From contig NZ_JBNPOJ010000012.1 in the NCBI RefSeq assembly GCF_050315115.1, positions 1 through 49,516 on the forward strand: 49,516 nt of DNA, given 5' to 3'. Below, piece after piece: positions 24,508 through 33,920 of this stretch. The DNA is from Peptoniphilus_A sp022767005. GTDB taxonomy: Bacteria; Bacillota; Clostridia; Tissierellales; Peptoniphilaceae. Position 1 is the first letter of the stretch. Each line of letters starts with the position of its first letter. Below the pieces are notes generated by a model, which ran no database searches, was not told the origin of the DNA, and saw only the letters and a program-made list of their open reading frames with translations. The position numbers and the translations under genes were made by a program.

Positions 24508-26703
24508 TTATGGAATTTCTTTTTCTTCTTTAACAAGATCATTGTACCAATTAGGAAAATCTGTTGCATCATTATAAACCATCTCTTGCCACTTTTCATC
24601 CTTTAGTCGATTTTTATTTATAAATTCGTAATATGAAAAAATTGCACCTCTACCCATGTAAAGTTTACCCTCATGAGGATATATTACATAAATTTCCATT
24701 GGCTTTCCAGTTCCTATGTGGAAAACTTCGCCCTCAGGAAGTCCAACATTATTATCAACAATTCTCATTAAATCAACTACAACTGGCATTCTTCTGTCTG
24801 TCGCATTTTCTATTTCATACCAAGAAGAAATTTGGTTTTCATCAGATGATTTTACAAAATCCACCATGATGCTTTCCATTTCTCCACCAATGTATAATAA
24901 ATATTGATTTTCATCTTCTGTAAAGGGTTCCTCTTGAAGTTCCTTTATAGAAAGATCTCTTAATTTTACTACCATAGTTTGAAATCTCTTGATTTTATCT
25001 TCGAGATTTTCACTTAACATTTCTCGACTTTTTAAATTTGTTTTAGTAAACTCAAGTAGCCAATTTAATTTTTCATAAAGCTCCACATTAGGTTCAACAT
25101 AGGATTTTGGAATTTCTTCATCTTCTCCGCCACCCATTTCAGCAATAACAGCCTTGCCATAAAGGACTGTGTCGTGTTTTAATTCTGCAAAAGAACCAAG
25201 AGCAGATACTAAATCCTTTCTCTCCCAAGCTTCATTTCTCATAAACCTTGGATAACCCTCGCCAAATTTTTGGTCGTAAGCATCAAGCATCCACAGCCAA
25301 CCACGATACATATTTTTTTGCCATTGTTTATCTTCCATTTTATTCACAGTTAAAATATTTCCTTCAGTTCTCTCTTTATATTTATCCCAATGTGAATTGT
25401 AAGAATCCTTATTTAAAATATCTCTTGCCCTTTCATTTCCAAAGGCAGCCATTAAATCTAAACCAGAATAAATTGGTCTATCAGATGGCTTATCTTCACT
25501 TGCAATATCCACCACATTTTGCATAAGTACACTGTCTATTACTGCTCTTTGTGGCATATATCTAAAGGACTTTCCCAAAAATCCTGCAATCTTCGGATCT
25601 GGATATGCCTTTAAAACTTCATAGGCACTCGTTAATTTTTTCTCATCATCTAATTTGTTGATGTTAAAATCTTTTCCATAAACTCCGTAAAGCGTTCTTG
25701 CGTATTCTCTTATAGAAAGAGCATCGGCACTTTCAACTAAAAAATCTATTGGTTCAACTAAATCTTCCCAATTTTTTAAATTTTTAGGATTTCTATATAT
25801 TGAGTGCGTAAGAAGTAGGCCTTGTAAAATGCTATTTTTATCCATTTCTCCGTCGCTTTCAATAAAAAATCCAACTTGACCAAAGTACATTGTTCCCATA
25901 AAATATTTTTTTAATTTTTCATCACGAGTATAATGTCCTCTTGGTATAAGTTGTGAAAAATCTACATCTCTATCACTTATTGCAGATGTTGCTATCTCTT
26001 CTGAAATTACATTTTTTATTTCCTTATCCATTAAATCCTTTGCCTCTTTTGGCAAATTTTCAGGTTCATATCCCAAAAGTTTAAGTCCCGTTGCCACAAA
26101 AGCAATATTTTTAATTTGCAAGTCTTTTAATTCTTTATTCTCAATTTCATCATAAATTTTAATATTTTCCACAATCAAATTTTTATTTAATTCAATTGAT
26201 TTTGGATATAACTCTTCCCTTTCCAAGCTCCTTAAAAATCCATCATAAAAAATATGAAAGATATGAGTTACTGAATCAGTTGTTACAAAGCTCGGCCAAT
26301 AATTATATTCATTATCTTCATAAATTTGGTGAATTTGGTCAAATTCATAATTCCAAGAGTCTTTACTGTACTCATTATTCTCTTGATTTTTTGGTTTAGT
26401 AATTGTAAATCCGTTTTTTAAAAGCATCTCTTTTTGTTTACTTGTAAAGTTTCCAAATTTGGAAATATTTTCAACATTGCTAAAATCACCAGCAATCTTA
26501 TAATCATCAACTTTTGGCGTAAATTTAGATGCTTTGTAATCAATATATGTAGTTTTATTTTCCATTTCGTCTAAAAATTTTGTATCCCGCAATTCAATTT
26601 TCGAAGTTTCTTTTTCCGGCACCTTGCTCTTGTCATTTTTGCAAGCTGTTAAAAGCAAAATTGCAATAACTGAAGTTATCAATAATTTTTTCTTTACTTC
26701 CAT
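24508..26703 (-). CDS. DUF3160-family lipoprotein
   Basis: This 731-residue secreted lipoprotein has a type II signal peptide with LLTAC. After a charged linker, the segment YNYWPSFVTTDSVTHIFHIFYDGFLRSLE (shown here only in part; centre about residues 137-165) is characteristic of DUF3160. Further Trp/Tyr-rich helical stretches such as MYRGWLWMLDAYDQKFGEGYPRFM and the C-terminal YVIYPHEGKLYMGRGAIFSYYEF also fit. The function of the family is unknown. It overlaps the preceding lipoprotein gene by 10 bp, so the two are co-translated and may act together at the cell surface. GAGG lies ahead of the ATG. Confidence 0.85.
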   Translation of the reverse strand: MEVKKKLLITSVIAILLLTACKNDKSKVPEKETSKIELRDTKFLDEMENKTTYIDYKASKFTPKVDDYKIAGDFSNVENISKFGNFTSKQKEMLLKNGFTITKPKNQENNEYSKDSWNYEFDQIHQIYEDNEYNYWPSFVTTDSVTHIFHIFYDGFLRSLEREELYPKSIELNKNLIVENIKIYDEIENKELKDLQIKNIAFVATGLKLLGYEPENLPKEAKDLMDKEIKNVISEEIATSAISDRDVDFSQLIPRGHYTRDEKLKKYFMGTMYFGQVGFFIESDGEMDKNSILQGLLLTHSIYRNPKNLKNWEDLVEPIDFLVESADALSIREYARTLYGVYGKDFNINKLDDEKKLTSAYEVLKAYPDPKIAGFLGKSFRYMPQRAVIDSVLMQNVVDIASEDKPSDRPIYSGLDLMAAFGNERARDILNKDSYNSHWDKYKERTEGNILTVNKMEDKQWQKNMYRGWLWMLDAYDQKFGEGYPRFMRNEAWERKDLVSALGSFAELKHDTVLYGKAVIAEMGGGEDEEIPKSYVEPNVELYEKLNWLLEFTKTNLKSREMLSENLEDKIKRFQTMVVKLRDLSIKELQEEPFTEDENQYLLYIGGEMESIMVDFVKSSDENQISSWYEIENATDRRMPVVVDLMRIVDNNVGLPEGEVFHIGTGKPMEIYVIYPHEGKLYMGRGAIFSYYEFINKNRLKDEKWQEMVYNDATDFPNWYNDLVKEEKEIP

Positions 26704-27293
26704 TTAACCTCATCTCCTTCTAAAAATAAATCACTTTTCATTCCATTAATTTCAACTTTTTTCTCCTTATCTAAAAAGATTGGCTCATCTTTTAAAATAA
26801 TGCTACAATAATTTCTTTCAAAGGAAAAATTTGTCCAGTCATATACTCCAAATAGATATTCACCCTTAATATTTTTCTCTATCGAAATAATTTCATCTCG
26901 ACCATCTCCGTCAATGTCGCAAAGATTAAAATCTGTAATTGGATTATGTAATCTTGATATCCTAAGTTTTGGTATTAATTTCTTATTTTTAAAATCAATA
27001 TTGTATAAAAAACATCTCTTAGCTAGATTTTGGTCAAAGGGCGTCTTTTTGTAAACGCCAAGAGCAATTTCTACTTCACCTCCGTCAACATTACAAAAAT
27101 CAACTTTCCAAGGTTTTAAATTATAAACATCAATGATAAACTTTTCTCCATCTTTTTTTATTATTAAATCCTTTGCGAAACAACCCTTTGTGCAAATAAT
27201 TTCTGCACTAATATTTTTATAGTTTGCACTGTCTAAAATTTTTTCATTTGTGCATGATACTAAAAAAATTAATAAAAATAATATGTACTTCAT
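26694..27293 (-). CDS. Small lipoprotein with a calcium-loop-like DIDGDGRDE motif
   Basis: I do not recognise a specific family. The 199-residue protein has a short signal peptide ending in a lipobox-like FLVSC, so it should be a membrane-anchored surface protein. Residues about 130-142 read FNLCDIDGDGRDEI, like the Asp-rich loop of FG-GAP/VCBS beta-propeller repeats, although there is only this one clear copy. Four further cysteines (for instance in ICTKGC and VDFCNVDG) could form disulfides. It precedes and overlaps the DUF3160 gene. A TGATATAAT extended -10 lies only about 7 bases before the ATG. Confidence 0.75.
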   Translation of the reverse strand: MKYILFLLIFLVSCTNEKILDSANYKNISAEIICTKGCFAKDLIIKKDGEKFIIDVYNLKPWKVDFCNVDGGEVEIALGVYKKTPFDQNLAKRCFLYNIDFKNKKLIPKLRISRLHNPITDFNLCDIDGDGRDEIISIEKNIKGEYLFGVYDWTNFSFERNYCSIILKDEPIFLDKEKKVEINGMKSDLFLEGDEVKWK

Positions 27294-27388
27294 GCCTTTA
27301 TTATATCATAGTAAGTAATTCTTTAATAAATAATCACAACTCTTGATTACTTCTTGTTAATGTCTTAAAATAAATTTTGAGGTGTAAA

Positions 27389-27961
27389 ATGAAATTATTA
27401 GAAGAAAGAATTATTAACGATGGACGAATTTTAGATGGAAATATTGTAAAGGTAGATTCTTTTTTAAATCACCAACTTGATATAAAATTTTTGGATAAAC
27501 TTGCTGAAGAAATTACAAATTATTTTAAAGATAAAAAAATTAATAAAATACTTACAATTGAAGCAAGTGGCATTGCCCTTGCCACTGTTGCATCAAAACA
27601 TCTTGACGATGCCATGGTCGTTTTTTGTAAAAAGCAAAAAACATTAAATATTGGCGACGATGTCTATGAATCAAAAGTAGAATCTTTCACTACAAAGAAA
27701 AATTATACTATTACAGTTTCAAAAAGATTTTTATCATCTGAAGACAATTTACTTATTATCGACGACTTTTTAGCAGAAGGAAATGCACTCAAGGGTTTAA
27801 TAGATGTTTCAAAACAAGCTGGCGCAAATATCGTGGGAATTTCTGTTGCCATTGAAAAGGGCTTTCAAGATGGTGGAAAAATTATTAGAGAAATGGGATA
27901 CGATTTGCTTTCCCTTGCGATTATTGATTCCATTGAAGATGGAAAAATTAGTTTTAGATAA
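27389..27961 (+). CDS. xpt: Xanthine phosphoribosyltransferase
   Basis: Xpt salvages xanthine to XMP using PRPP. The 190-residue protein begins MKLLEERIINDGRILDG and has the PRPP-binding signature LLIIDDFLAEGNAL (about 126-139), typical of type I phosphoribosyltransferases. ATG 27389 follows GAGGTG and gives the usual family start; an in-frame TTG four codons earlier would overlap the ribosome site. I see no guanine riboswitch in the short upstream region, unlike many xpt genes. It converges with the telA operon across a shared hairpin. Confidence 0.95.
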   Translation: MKLLEERIINDGRILDGNIVKVDSFLNHQLDIKFLDKLAEEITNYFKDKKINKILTIEASGIALATVASKHLDDAMVVFCKKQKTLNIGDDVYESKVESFTTKKNYTITVSKRFLSSEDNLLIIDDFLAEGNALKGLIDVSKQAGANIVGISVAIEKGFQDGGKIIREMGYDLLSLAIIDSIEDGKISFR

Positions 27962-27967
27962 TTATAC

Positions 27968-28041
27968 AAAAACCGAGAATTTATGCCGAACTCATTAAGT
28001 TGGACTAAAAAACTTATTGAGCATCACATTTTCTCGGTTTT
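27968..28041. terminator. Large nested bidirectional hairpin between xpt and telA
   Basis: The outer arms AAAACCGAGAA (27969-27979) and TTCTCGGTTTT (28031-28041) enclose inner arms CTCATTAAGTT (27991-28001) and AACTTATTGAG (28011-28021) with one mismatch. Both strands give T-rich tails. It separates two convergent genes and should terminate transcription from both sides. The nested, 74-base form is longer than the other terminators here. Confidence 0.75.
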
Positions 28042-28048
28042 ATATTTA

Positions 28049-29173
28049 TTATTTATTTGCAATTTCTATTAAAGATGACTTTAAATTTTCTTCTATTCTT
28101 CTAAGTTCAACAGAAGCTTCTTCACGTTTTTTATGACCTTCGATTTGAATTTGACGAACTTCATTAAGTGCAGAAATTAATTGATCATTAGTGTGCTTAA
28201 TTGTTTCGATGTCAACTATTCCTCTCTCAGAAAGTTTTGCCGTCTCAACAGTAGTTTGCTTTAATGTCTCTGCATTTTTCCTTAAAAGTTTATTTGTCAA
28301 ATCAGTAACTTCCCTTGTACTTCTTGCTGCCTCCTTTGAATGATTTGCACCAAGTGCAATTACCATTTGAGACTTCCAAAGTGGAATGGTGTTTACAATT
28401 GTAGATTGGATTTTTTCAACCATTACTGTGTTTGAAGATTGAACCATTCTTATTTGAGGAGCCATTTGAATTGAAACCATTCTTGTAAGGTCAAGGTCGT
28501 GAAGCTTCTTTTCAAATCGGCTAATCATATTTACATAATCATTAGCTTTCTGTGCATCCACTGGCAAATTTGTTTCTTGTGCCTTAGCTTGAAGTTTTGG
28601 AAGTTCAACATTTGTCGCTTCTTCCAATTTTTTTCTGCCGGCAAGTATGTACATACTAAGTTCCTTGTAATAATTTTCATTTAGTTCATACATTTGGTCA
28701 AGCATTGCAATGTCTTTCATAAGAGTTACTTGATGTTCTTCCAAAGTCTTTATAATATTATTAACATTCTTTTCTGCCGAATCATATTTAGTCTTTAGTG
28801 ATGTTACACTGTTTAATTGTTTTTTGAAAAATCCAACTAATTTATTGTCCTCTTCACTTACATCAAAACTTTTTAATTCATTTACAACGCCAGATAGTAA
28901 ATCTCCAACTTCGCCAAGGTCTTTAGTCTTAACAGTTTCAAGTGTCTTTTCAGAAAAGTTAGAAATTTTTCTTTGTGAACCAACTCCATATTGTAAAACT
29001 ATATTTGAATTTGTAATATCAATTGTCTTTGCAAAATCTTCAACTTGTTTTTCCTCTTCTGGACTTAATCTCAACTCATTTTTTTCATCAACTGTTTTAA
29101 TTTCTTCGATTTCATTTTCTTTATTTAACTCTCCGAAATCATCTGTTAGGGATAATTTTATTTCTTTATCCAT
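28049..29173 (-). CDS. telA: TelA-family protein (toxic anion resistance)
   Basis: This 374-residue cytoplasmic protein belongs to the TelA/KlaA family. After an acidic N-terminus (about 55 residues) come long alpha-helical stretches with heptad-like patterns, and the family core VNTIPLWKSQMVIALGANHSKEAARSTREVTDLTNKLL appears in the C-terminal half (about 270-310). These proteins are linked to tellurite and cell-envelope stress resistance; the biochemical role is unclear. It begins 2 bases after the xpaC-like gene with a GGAGG site, and this pairing is typical. Confidence 0.9.
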   Translation of the reverse strand: MDKEIKLSLTDDFGELNKENEIEEIKTVDEKNELRLSPEEEKQVEDFAKTIDITNSNIVLQYGVGSQRKISNFSEKTLETVKTKDLGEVGDLLSGVVNELKSFDVSEEDNKLVGFFKKQLNSVTSLKTKYDSAEKNVNNIIKTLEEHQVTLMKDIAMLDQMYELNENYYKELSMYILAGRKKLEEATNVELPKLQAKAQETNLPVDAQKANDYVNMISRFEKKLHDLDLTRMVSIQMAPQIRMVQSSNTVMVEKIQSTIVNTIPLWKSQMVIALGANHSKEAARSTREVTDLTNKLLRKNAETLKQTTVETAKLSERGIVDIETIKHTNDQLISALNEVRQIQIEGHKKREEASVELRRIEENLKSSLIEIANK

Positions 29174-29174
29174 T

Positions 29175-30299
29175 TTACTTTCCTCCTAAATTAAAGTCCT
29201 TTTCATCTAAAAGTCCTTCTTGTCTGAGCATTGATTTTAAAACGCTCATATCGCTTGATAAATCCATAACTTTTTCTTGGTAGATATTGTCTAAAATTTT
29301 CATAAAAGCATCATTCACTAAATCCATAGTCTCTTCTGTATCTTTTAGAGAAGACTTAACTATTTCTGTCGGTTTTTCGCTCATTTTTAGATAAGAATCT
29401 ACTAATTTTACAGTTGTTGGCAGATAGTAATTTATTGTCTTGTCTAAATCCCCTGCAGTGCTTGGATTTTCCTTTAATAGTTCAAAAATTTTGCTGACAA
29501 TTTGCAAAAATTCATTGACTTTACTCTTCATGGGCTCCTTTAAATTTGAAGTCATTTCTGTGAGAGTTGTAACATCTTTTCTTGCCTTCACCAAATAATC
29601 TTCAACAAGAATACTATTTTCATTATTTTCTATTTCTTCCATTCTTTCTTTCGGGTCGCGAAGCATTTCCTCTTTATAAAGCTTATAAGTTTTTGCATCC
29701 AATATAAAAAGTTCTCCATTTTCTACAATTCGCGCTTGCATATAATAATCTTTGTCAATCATGTTTAGGAGATCATTTATAGTAAAATCAATTGGCTTTG
29801 CAGTAATTGCTGCAAGATCAGCTGTTGGTATAACAGTGTTATTCCCAATTTCACGATTATATTTTCTAAATCTAATTATTTGGTCCTTGCTCTTTTTAAC
29901 TCTATAATTTACATAAAAAGAAACTACAAGGGCAGGAATAACCCAAAAAATTAAAAGCGGTAAATCGTCTCTTATAAATGAAAAGTTATCAAATATGTCT
30001 ATAAGAAATCCAAAAAATGCAAAAAGATGACCTACTATTGAAATTTTTGCAACAGATCCCCACATCTTTACTCTTTTAACAGTCTTGGGATTTTGATTTA
30101 TTATTCTGTCATCATTTTGAATGCTATAAGGCAAATTTCTCTTATTTTTATTAATAAATTTGCTAATAGAAGATCTAGTTACATTAATGGCAGTGTCAAT
30201 TCCTTCGCCAATTAATTCACCAATTTCTTTAAAATTTTCTTCTCTAAAAGCAGCATTAACTTTTTCTTCAAAATTTTCTTCTCTATCGCCTTTTCTCAT
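29175..30299 (-). CDS. XpaC-like protein (5-bromo-4-chloroindolyl phosphate hydrolysis family)
   Basis: This 374-residue protein has a charged N-terminal third and two adjacent hydrophobic segments around residues 90-135 (ISIVGHLFAFFGFLIDIF and LPLLIFWVIPALVVSFYV), so it is probably an inner-membrane-associated partner of TelA. The C-terminal part is helical, with no catalytic motif I can name. The family name comes from an indirect activity in Bacillus; hydrolysis is not established. The gene pair xpaC-telA is common in Firmicutes, which supports the call. Confidence 0.82.
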   Translation of the reverse strand: MRKGDREENFEEKVNAAFREENFKEIGELIGEGIDTAINVTRSSISKFINKNKRNLPYSIQNDDRIINQNPKTVKRVKMWGSVAKISIVGHLFAFFGFLIDIFDNFSFIRDDLPLLIFWVIPALVVSFYVNYRVKKSKDQIIRFRKYNREIGNNTVIPTADLAAITAKPIDFTINDLLNMIDKDYYMQARIVENGELFILDAKTYKLYKEEMLRDPKERMEEIENNENSILVEDYLVKARKDVTTLTEMTSNLKEPMKSKVNEFLQIVSKIFELLKENPSTAGDLDKTINYYLPTTVKLVDSYLKMSEKPTEIVKSSLKDTEETMDLVNDAFMKILDNIYQEKVMDLSSDMSVLKSMLRQEGLLDEKDFNLGGK

Positions 30300-30307
30300 A
30301 ATTCACC

Positions 30308-31141
30308 TCAAAAAGCTATGACAATGCCTCCTATGTCTGCATATCCAGAAGAAAGACCATTTGTATGTCTAACATGGACTTTAACTCCATCGTACATTTC
30401 TTCAATTTTTTCCTTTATCTTTTCTGCACGCTCCTCATTTCTAACATAAGAAAGTGTTACAAGATTTGGATTATTTACTCTGCATTCTTTTCCTATTGCC
30501 TTTACCATTTTGTCTAGGGATTTTTTTATTCCACGATTTATTTCAAATAATTCAATTTCTCCATCATTAGAAATCATAATTGGTCTAATGTTTAACACAT
30601 TTGCAATAAGTCCTGCACTCTTTTTTATCCTTCCATTTTTAATCAAATTCTTCATGTTTTCGAGGACAAACATTGTAACTTCATTTTCAACTTCTTTGTT
30701 AATGGCAGGTACAACCTCCTCAAAACTTTTATCTTTAAGTAAATCTAAAAGCTTTAAAATAATTCTTGTGTGTCCTGCAGAAGCTGATTTTGTATCAATT
30801 ACATGAATTTTTATTCCCTTAAATTTATCTCTTGCTTCTTGTTCTGCCACTTTCGCAGAATTATAGGACCCTGATAATTTTGAAGAAATTGTAGAAATAT
30901 AAATATCCTTATCTATATTTTTTTCAATAATTTTTAAATAATCATAGGGAGATGGACAAGCTGTCTTTATTGGATTTTCAGTTTTTTCCATTTTATCCAA
31001 ATACTCTTGAATATTCAAATTGTCATCATCTTCATATTCCACACCGTCAATAGAAATTTTAAAGGGAACATATTCGATTCCCAAATCCTTAATTTCTTCT
31101 TTTGTTAAATCACAACTTGTGTCTGAAATTATTTTGTACAT
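30308..31141 (-). CDS. DegV-family fatty-acid-binding protein
   Basis: This 277-residue protein starts YKIISDTSCDLTKEEI, the phosphate/lipid-head-group side of the DegV fold, and has ISTISSKLSGSYNSAKVA (about 98-115) with the conserved Ser/Gly residues, followed by VIDTKSASAGHTRI. DegV/FakB proteins present a fatty acid to the kinase FakA. No fakA is in the window, so use in exogenous fatty-acid incorporation is inference. It follows glmM by about 10 bases and precedes xpaC. Confidence 0.93.
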   Translation of the reverse strand: MYKIISDTSCDLTKEEIKDLGIEYVPFKISIDGVEYEDDDNLNIQEYLDKMEKTENPIKTACPSPYDYLKIIEKNIDKDIYISTISSKLSGSYNSAKVAEQEARDKFKGIKIHVIDTKSASAGHTRIILKLLDLLKDKSFEEVVPAINKEVENEVTMFVLENMKNLIKNGRIKKSAGLIANVLNIRPIMISNDGEIELFEINRGIKKSLDKMVKAIGKECRVNNPNLVTLSYVRNEERAEKIKEKIEEMYDGVKVHVRHTNGLSSGYADIGGIVIAF

Positions 31142-31150
31142 ATTTTTCTC

Positions 31151-32494
31151 CTAGTTTAATTTATCTTCAATAATTTTTACTAATTTTTCAGCATCTTCCA
31201 AGAGTTTTTCTTTGTCCTCGCCTTCAATCATTACTCGAACAAGTGCCTCTGTACCTGAAGGTCTTATGACAACTCTTCCACTTCCGTGATAATCTTCTTC
31301 CACAGCCTTAATAGCTTGAGTTATTTCAGGAAATTCTTCATATTTATTTTTTAAATCATCGCGAACCTTTGCGTTTTTAAGAACTTGAGGATAATCTCTC
31401 ATAAGTCCATTTAGTTCTGATAATTTTTTCCCTGTTTTTTTCATAATTTCTAAAAGATGAATACCCGTTGCAAGTCCATCGCCAGTTGTATTGTAATCTA
31501 AAAATATAACATGACCAGATTGTTCAGCACCAATTACATAATCATCTTTTAACATTTTTTCGAGAATATATCTGTCTCCAACCTTTGTCTCTATAAAGTC
31601 AACTCCAATATTTTCAAGATATTTTTTAAGACCCATATTTGACATTATAGTTCCAACTACTGCGTTGTTTTTAAGATTGTTGTTTTCCTTTAAATATGTT
31701 GCAGCAATTGCCAAGATATGATCGCCATCTACTACATTTCCAAGTTCGTCGACAGCAATAATTCTGTCAGCATCTCCGTCAAAACTCATACCAATATCTG
31801 ATTTTTCTTTTTTTACAAGTTCCTCAATAAGTTTTGGATTCGTTGAACCACAATTGTCATTTATGTTCATTCCATTTGGCTCATTATTAATAATCTTTAC
31901 TTTTGCACCAAAGGCTTTTAAAACAATTTCTGCAATATGTGATTGTGCACCATTTCCTGCATCTACTGCAACTTCTAATCCGTCAAATCTTTCATTAGTT
32001 AAACCTTTTAAATATTCAATATATTTTTGTGTAAATTCAGAAGACCTATTTACTATTCCCACTTCATCCCCTGTAACATCCTTATAAATTTTTGTAGTGG
32101 AAAGAACTTTTTCTTCAATTTCATCTTCCACACTGTCATCAAGTTTAAGACCTTCACTTGAGAAAAATTTTATTCCATTGTATTCAAAGGGATTATGTGA
32201 TGCCGAAATAGAAACACCACATAGATAGTCTCCAGTTCTAGTGAGATATGCAACTCCTGGAGTTGGAATAACTCCTGCAACATCTACATCCAATCCAATG
32301 CTCATAAACCCAGCAATAAGTGCAGATTCAACTAAATCTCCGGAAAGTCTTGTGTCTCTTCCCACTAAAACTTTTCCTCTTTTATTTTTAGTAAGTACAA
32401 AAGCTGCTGCTCTTCCAATATCATAACATAATTTTGGAGTTAACTTTTGATTGGCAATGCCACGAACTCCATCTGTTCCAAATAATCTTGTCAT
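31151..32494 (-). CDS. glmM: Phosphoglucosamine mutase
   Basis: GlmM converts glucosamine-6-phosphate to glucosamine-1-phosphate for peptidoglycan precursors. The 447-residue protein has the GTDGVRG start, the catalytic Ser-99 in SISASHNPFEYNG, the Mg-binding DGDADR and the C-terminal phosphate-binding RPSGTEALVRVM. Activation would need phosphorylation of the serine. ATG follows GGTGAT, 4 bases after the cca stop. Everything expected of the family is present. Confidence 0.97.
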   Translation of the reverse strand: MTRLFGTDGVRGIANQKLTPKLCYDIGRAAAFVLTKNKRGKVLVGRDTRLSGDLVESALIAGFMSIGLDVDVAGVIPTPGVAYLTRTGDYLCGVSISASHNPFEYNGIKFFSSEGLKLDDSVEDEIEEKVLSTTKIYKDVTGDEVGIVNRSSEFTQKYIEYLKGLTNERFDGLEVAVDAGNGAQSHIAEIVLKAFGAKVKIINNEPNGMNINDNCGSTNPKLIEELVKKEKSDIGMSFDGDADRIIAVDELGNVVDGDHILAIAATYLKENNNLKNNAVVGTIMSNMGLKKYLENIGVDFIETKVGDRYILEKMLKDDYVIGAEQSGHVIFLDYNTTGDGLATGIHLLEIMKKTGKKLSELNGLMRDYPQVLKNAKVRDDLKNKYEEFPEITQAIKAVEEDYHGSGRVVIRPSGTEALVRVMIEGEDKEKLLEDAEKLVKIIEDKLN

Positions 32495-32498
32495 TTTA

Positions 32499-33821
32499 TC
32501 ACCTGTAATTTTTATTTATATATTCAATTAAGTACTCTCTATTATTTTTCTCTGGGTCGTCAAGAACTAAATTTTCAAGTTCCTTTAATATTTTCCCAAT
32601 TATTTTACCTTCACTAAAACCCAAAAATTTTATATCATTTCCATTTATTTCTAAAAACTTTTCAGTTTTCATTTCTTTTTCATTTAATAATTCTTTTACC
32701 CTATTTTTTCTATTTATAATAAAGCTTGCATCACGATCTGCTCTCGTGCATTTGCAATCGGCAATTAAAAGGTCATAAAGGTCCATTACATTTTCCCTTC
32801 CCACTCTTTTAATTTGTCTTCTAAGTGCCTTGTCAGTCATTTCGCTGTGAACTTTCATGTGGTCTAAAATTAAAATTTTAACTTTATCAATAACTCTATT
32901 GGAAACTCTATATCTTTTTAAAATTTCAGAAACTAAATCTGCTCCCAAAACTTCATGTCCAAAAAAGTGTCCTCTTCCATCTTCGCCAATTGATAATGTG
33001 TCCACCTTTGAAATGTCGTGAAAAAGTGCTGCAAGTCTAAGAGAAAGGTCAGGCTTTACTTCATCCATGACGCAAATTAAATGGTCAAAAAGAGTTTTGT
33101 CGTGATAAGGACTAAATTGTGAAAATCCAACTGTTCTTTTTAACTCTGGGAATATTACGTCTAGCACACCAGTTTCTTCCATAAGGAGAAGATAATATGA
33201 AGGTCTTTCTGAGGTAATCATTTTTGAAAATTCATCAAAAATTCTCTCGGGAGAAATCTTTTTTAAAAGTTTACTTTCAAAGGAAATTGCATCAAAAAGT
33301 TCATCCTCAATATAAAAGTCAAACCTTCCTGCAAACCTAATTGCCCTCATAATTCTTATTGCATCTTCTCTAATTCTTTTTGTTGGGCTGCCAACTGCTC
33401 TTATGATTTTTTCATCTAAATCATCTTTTCCTCCAAAGGGGTCGTAAAGATTTCCATTAGCATCCATTGCCATGGCATTAATTGTAAAATCACGCCTTTT
33501 TAAGTCTTCCTTTAGATTTTTTGAAAAAGTTACTTTTTCCGGCTTTCTAAAATTCAAATACTTTCCATCTATTCTAAAAGTAGTAACTTCGTAAATAGTT
33601 TTATCAATAATAATGCCAACTGTGCCAAACTCTTCGCCAACTAAAACAGTTTTAAAATCCTTAAACACTTTTTTTATTTCATCAGGCTTTGCAGATGTAG
33701 TTATATCATAATCGTGAGGTACTATTCCCAGTAGTTTATCTCTAACACAACCACCTACAATGTACGCATCAAAGCCTTCTTCATTTAATTTGTTTAAAAT
33801 AAATAGCACATCTTTTGGCAT
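32499..33821 (-). CDS. cca: CCA-adding tRNA nucleotidyltransferase with HD domain
   Basis: This 440-residue class II nucleotidyltransferase builds or repairs the CCA end of tRNAs. The head shows GGCVRDKLLGIVPHDYD with the metal-binding Asp pair, then RRDFTINAMAM (motif B/C) and EDAIRIMRAIRFAGRF. A C-terminal HD domain contains LAALFHDISK, as seen in many clostridial enzymes, and could be a phosphohydrolase. The nearby tRNA genes here encode their own CCA ends, so repair may be the main role. A TGATATAAT extended -10 lies about 15 bases before the ATG, and the operon continues into glmM. Confidence 0.95.
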   Translation of the reverse strand: MPKDVLFILNKLNEEGFDAYIVGGCVRDKLLGIVPHDYDITTSAKPDEIKKVFKDFKTVLVGEEFGTVGIIIDKTIYEVTTFRIDGKYLNFRKPEKVTFSKNLKEDLKRRDFTINAMAMDANGNLYDPFGGKDDLDEKIIRAVGSPTKRIREDAIRIMRAIRFAGRFDFYIEDELFDAISFESKLLKKISPERIFDEFSKMITSERPSYYLLLMEETGVLDVIFPELKRTVGFSQFSPYHDKTLFDHLICVMDEVKPDLSLRLAALFHDISKVDTLSIGEDGRGHFFGHEVLGADLVSEILKRYRVSNRVIDKVKILILDHMKVHSEMTDKALRRQIKRVGRENVMDLYDLLIADCKCTRADRDASFIINRKNRVKELLNEKEMKTEKFLEINGNDIKFLGFSEGKIIGKILKELENLVLDDPEKNNREYLIEYINKNYR

Positions 33822-33920
33822 TCTATCACCCTTTTTATTATATCATATTGTACATAATTTAAAATTATATAATTCTCATTCCCTTGATTTATGGTATAAT
33901 GAACTAAATTGGAGGTATGT

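Noticed and set aside
27293..27308. Possible leaderless transcript of the small lipoprotein gene (extended -10 about 7 bases before ATG)
   Set aside because: TATAAT-like strings are common in this AT-rich DNA and a TAAAGG site lies before the ATG. Without 5'-end data this cannot be held.
27294..27388. Possible guanine riboswitch ahead of xpt
   Set aside because: The short upstream region lacks the conserved purine-aptamer loops and a terminator; nothing beyond a ribosome site is seen.
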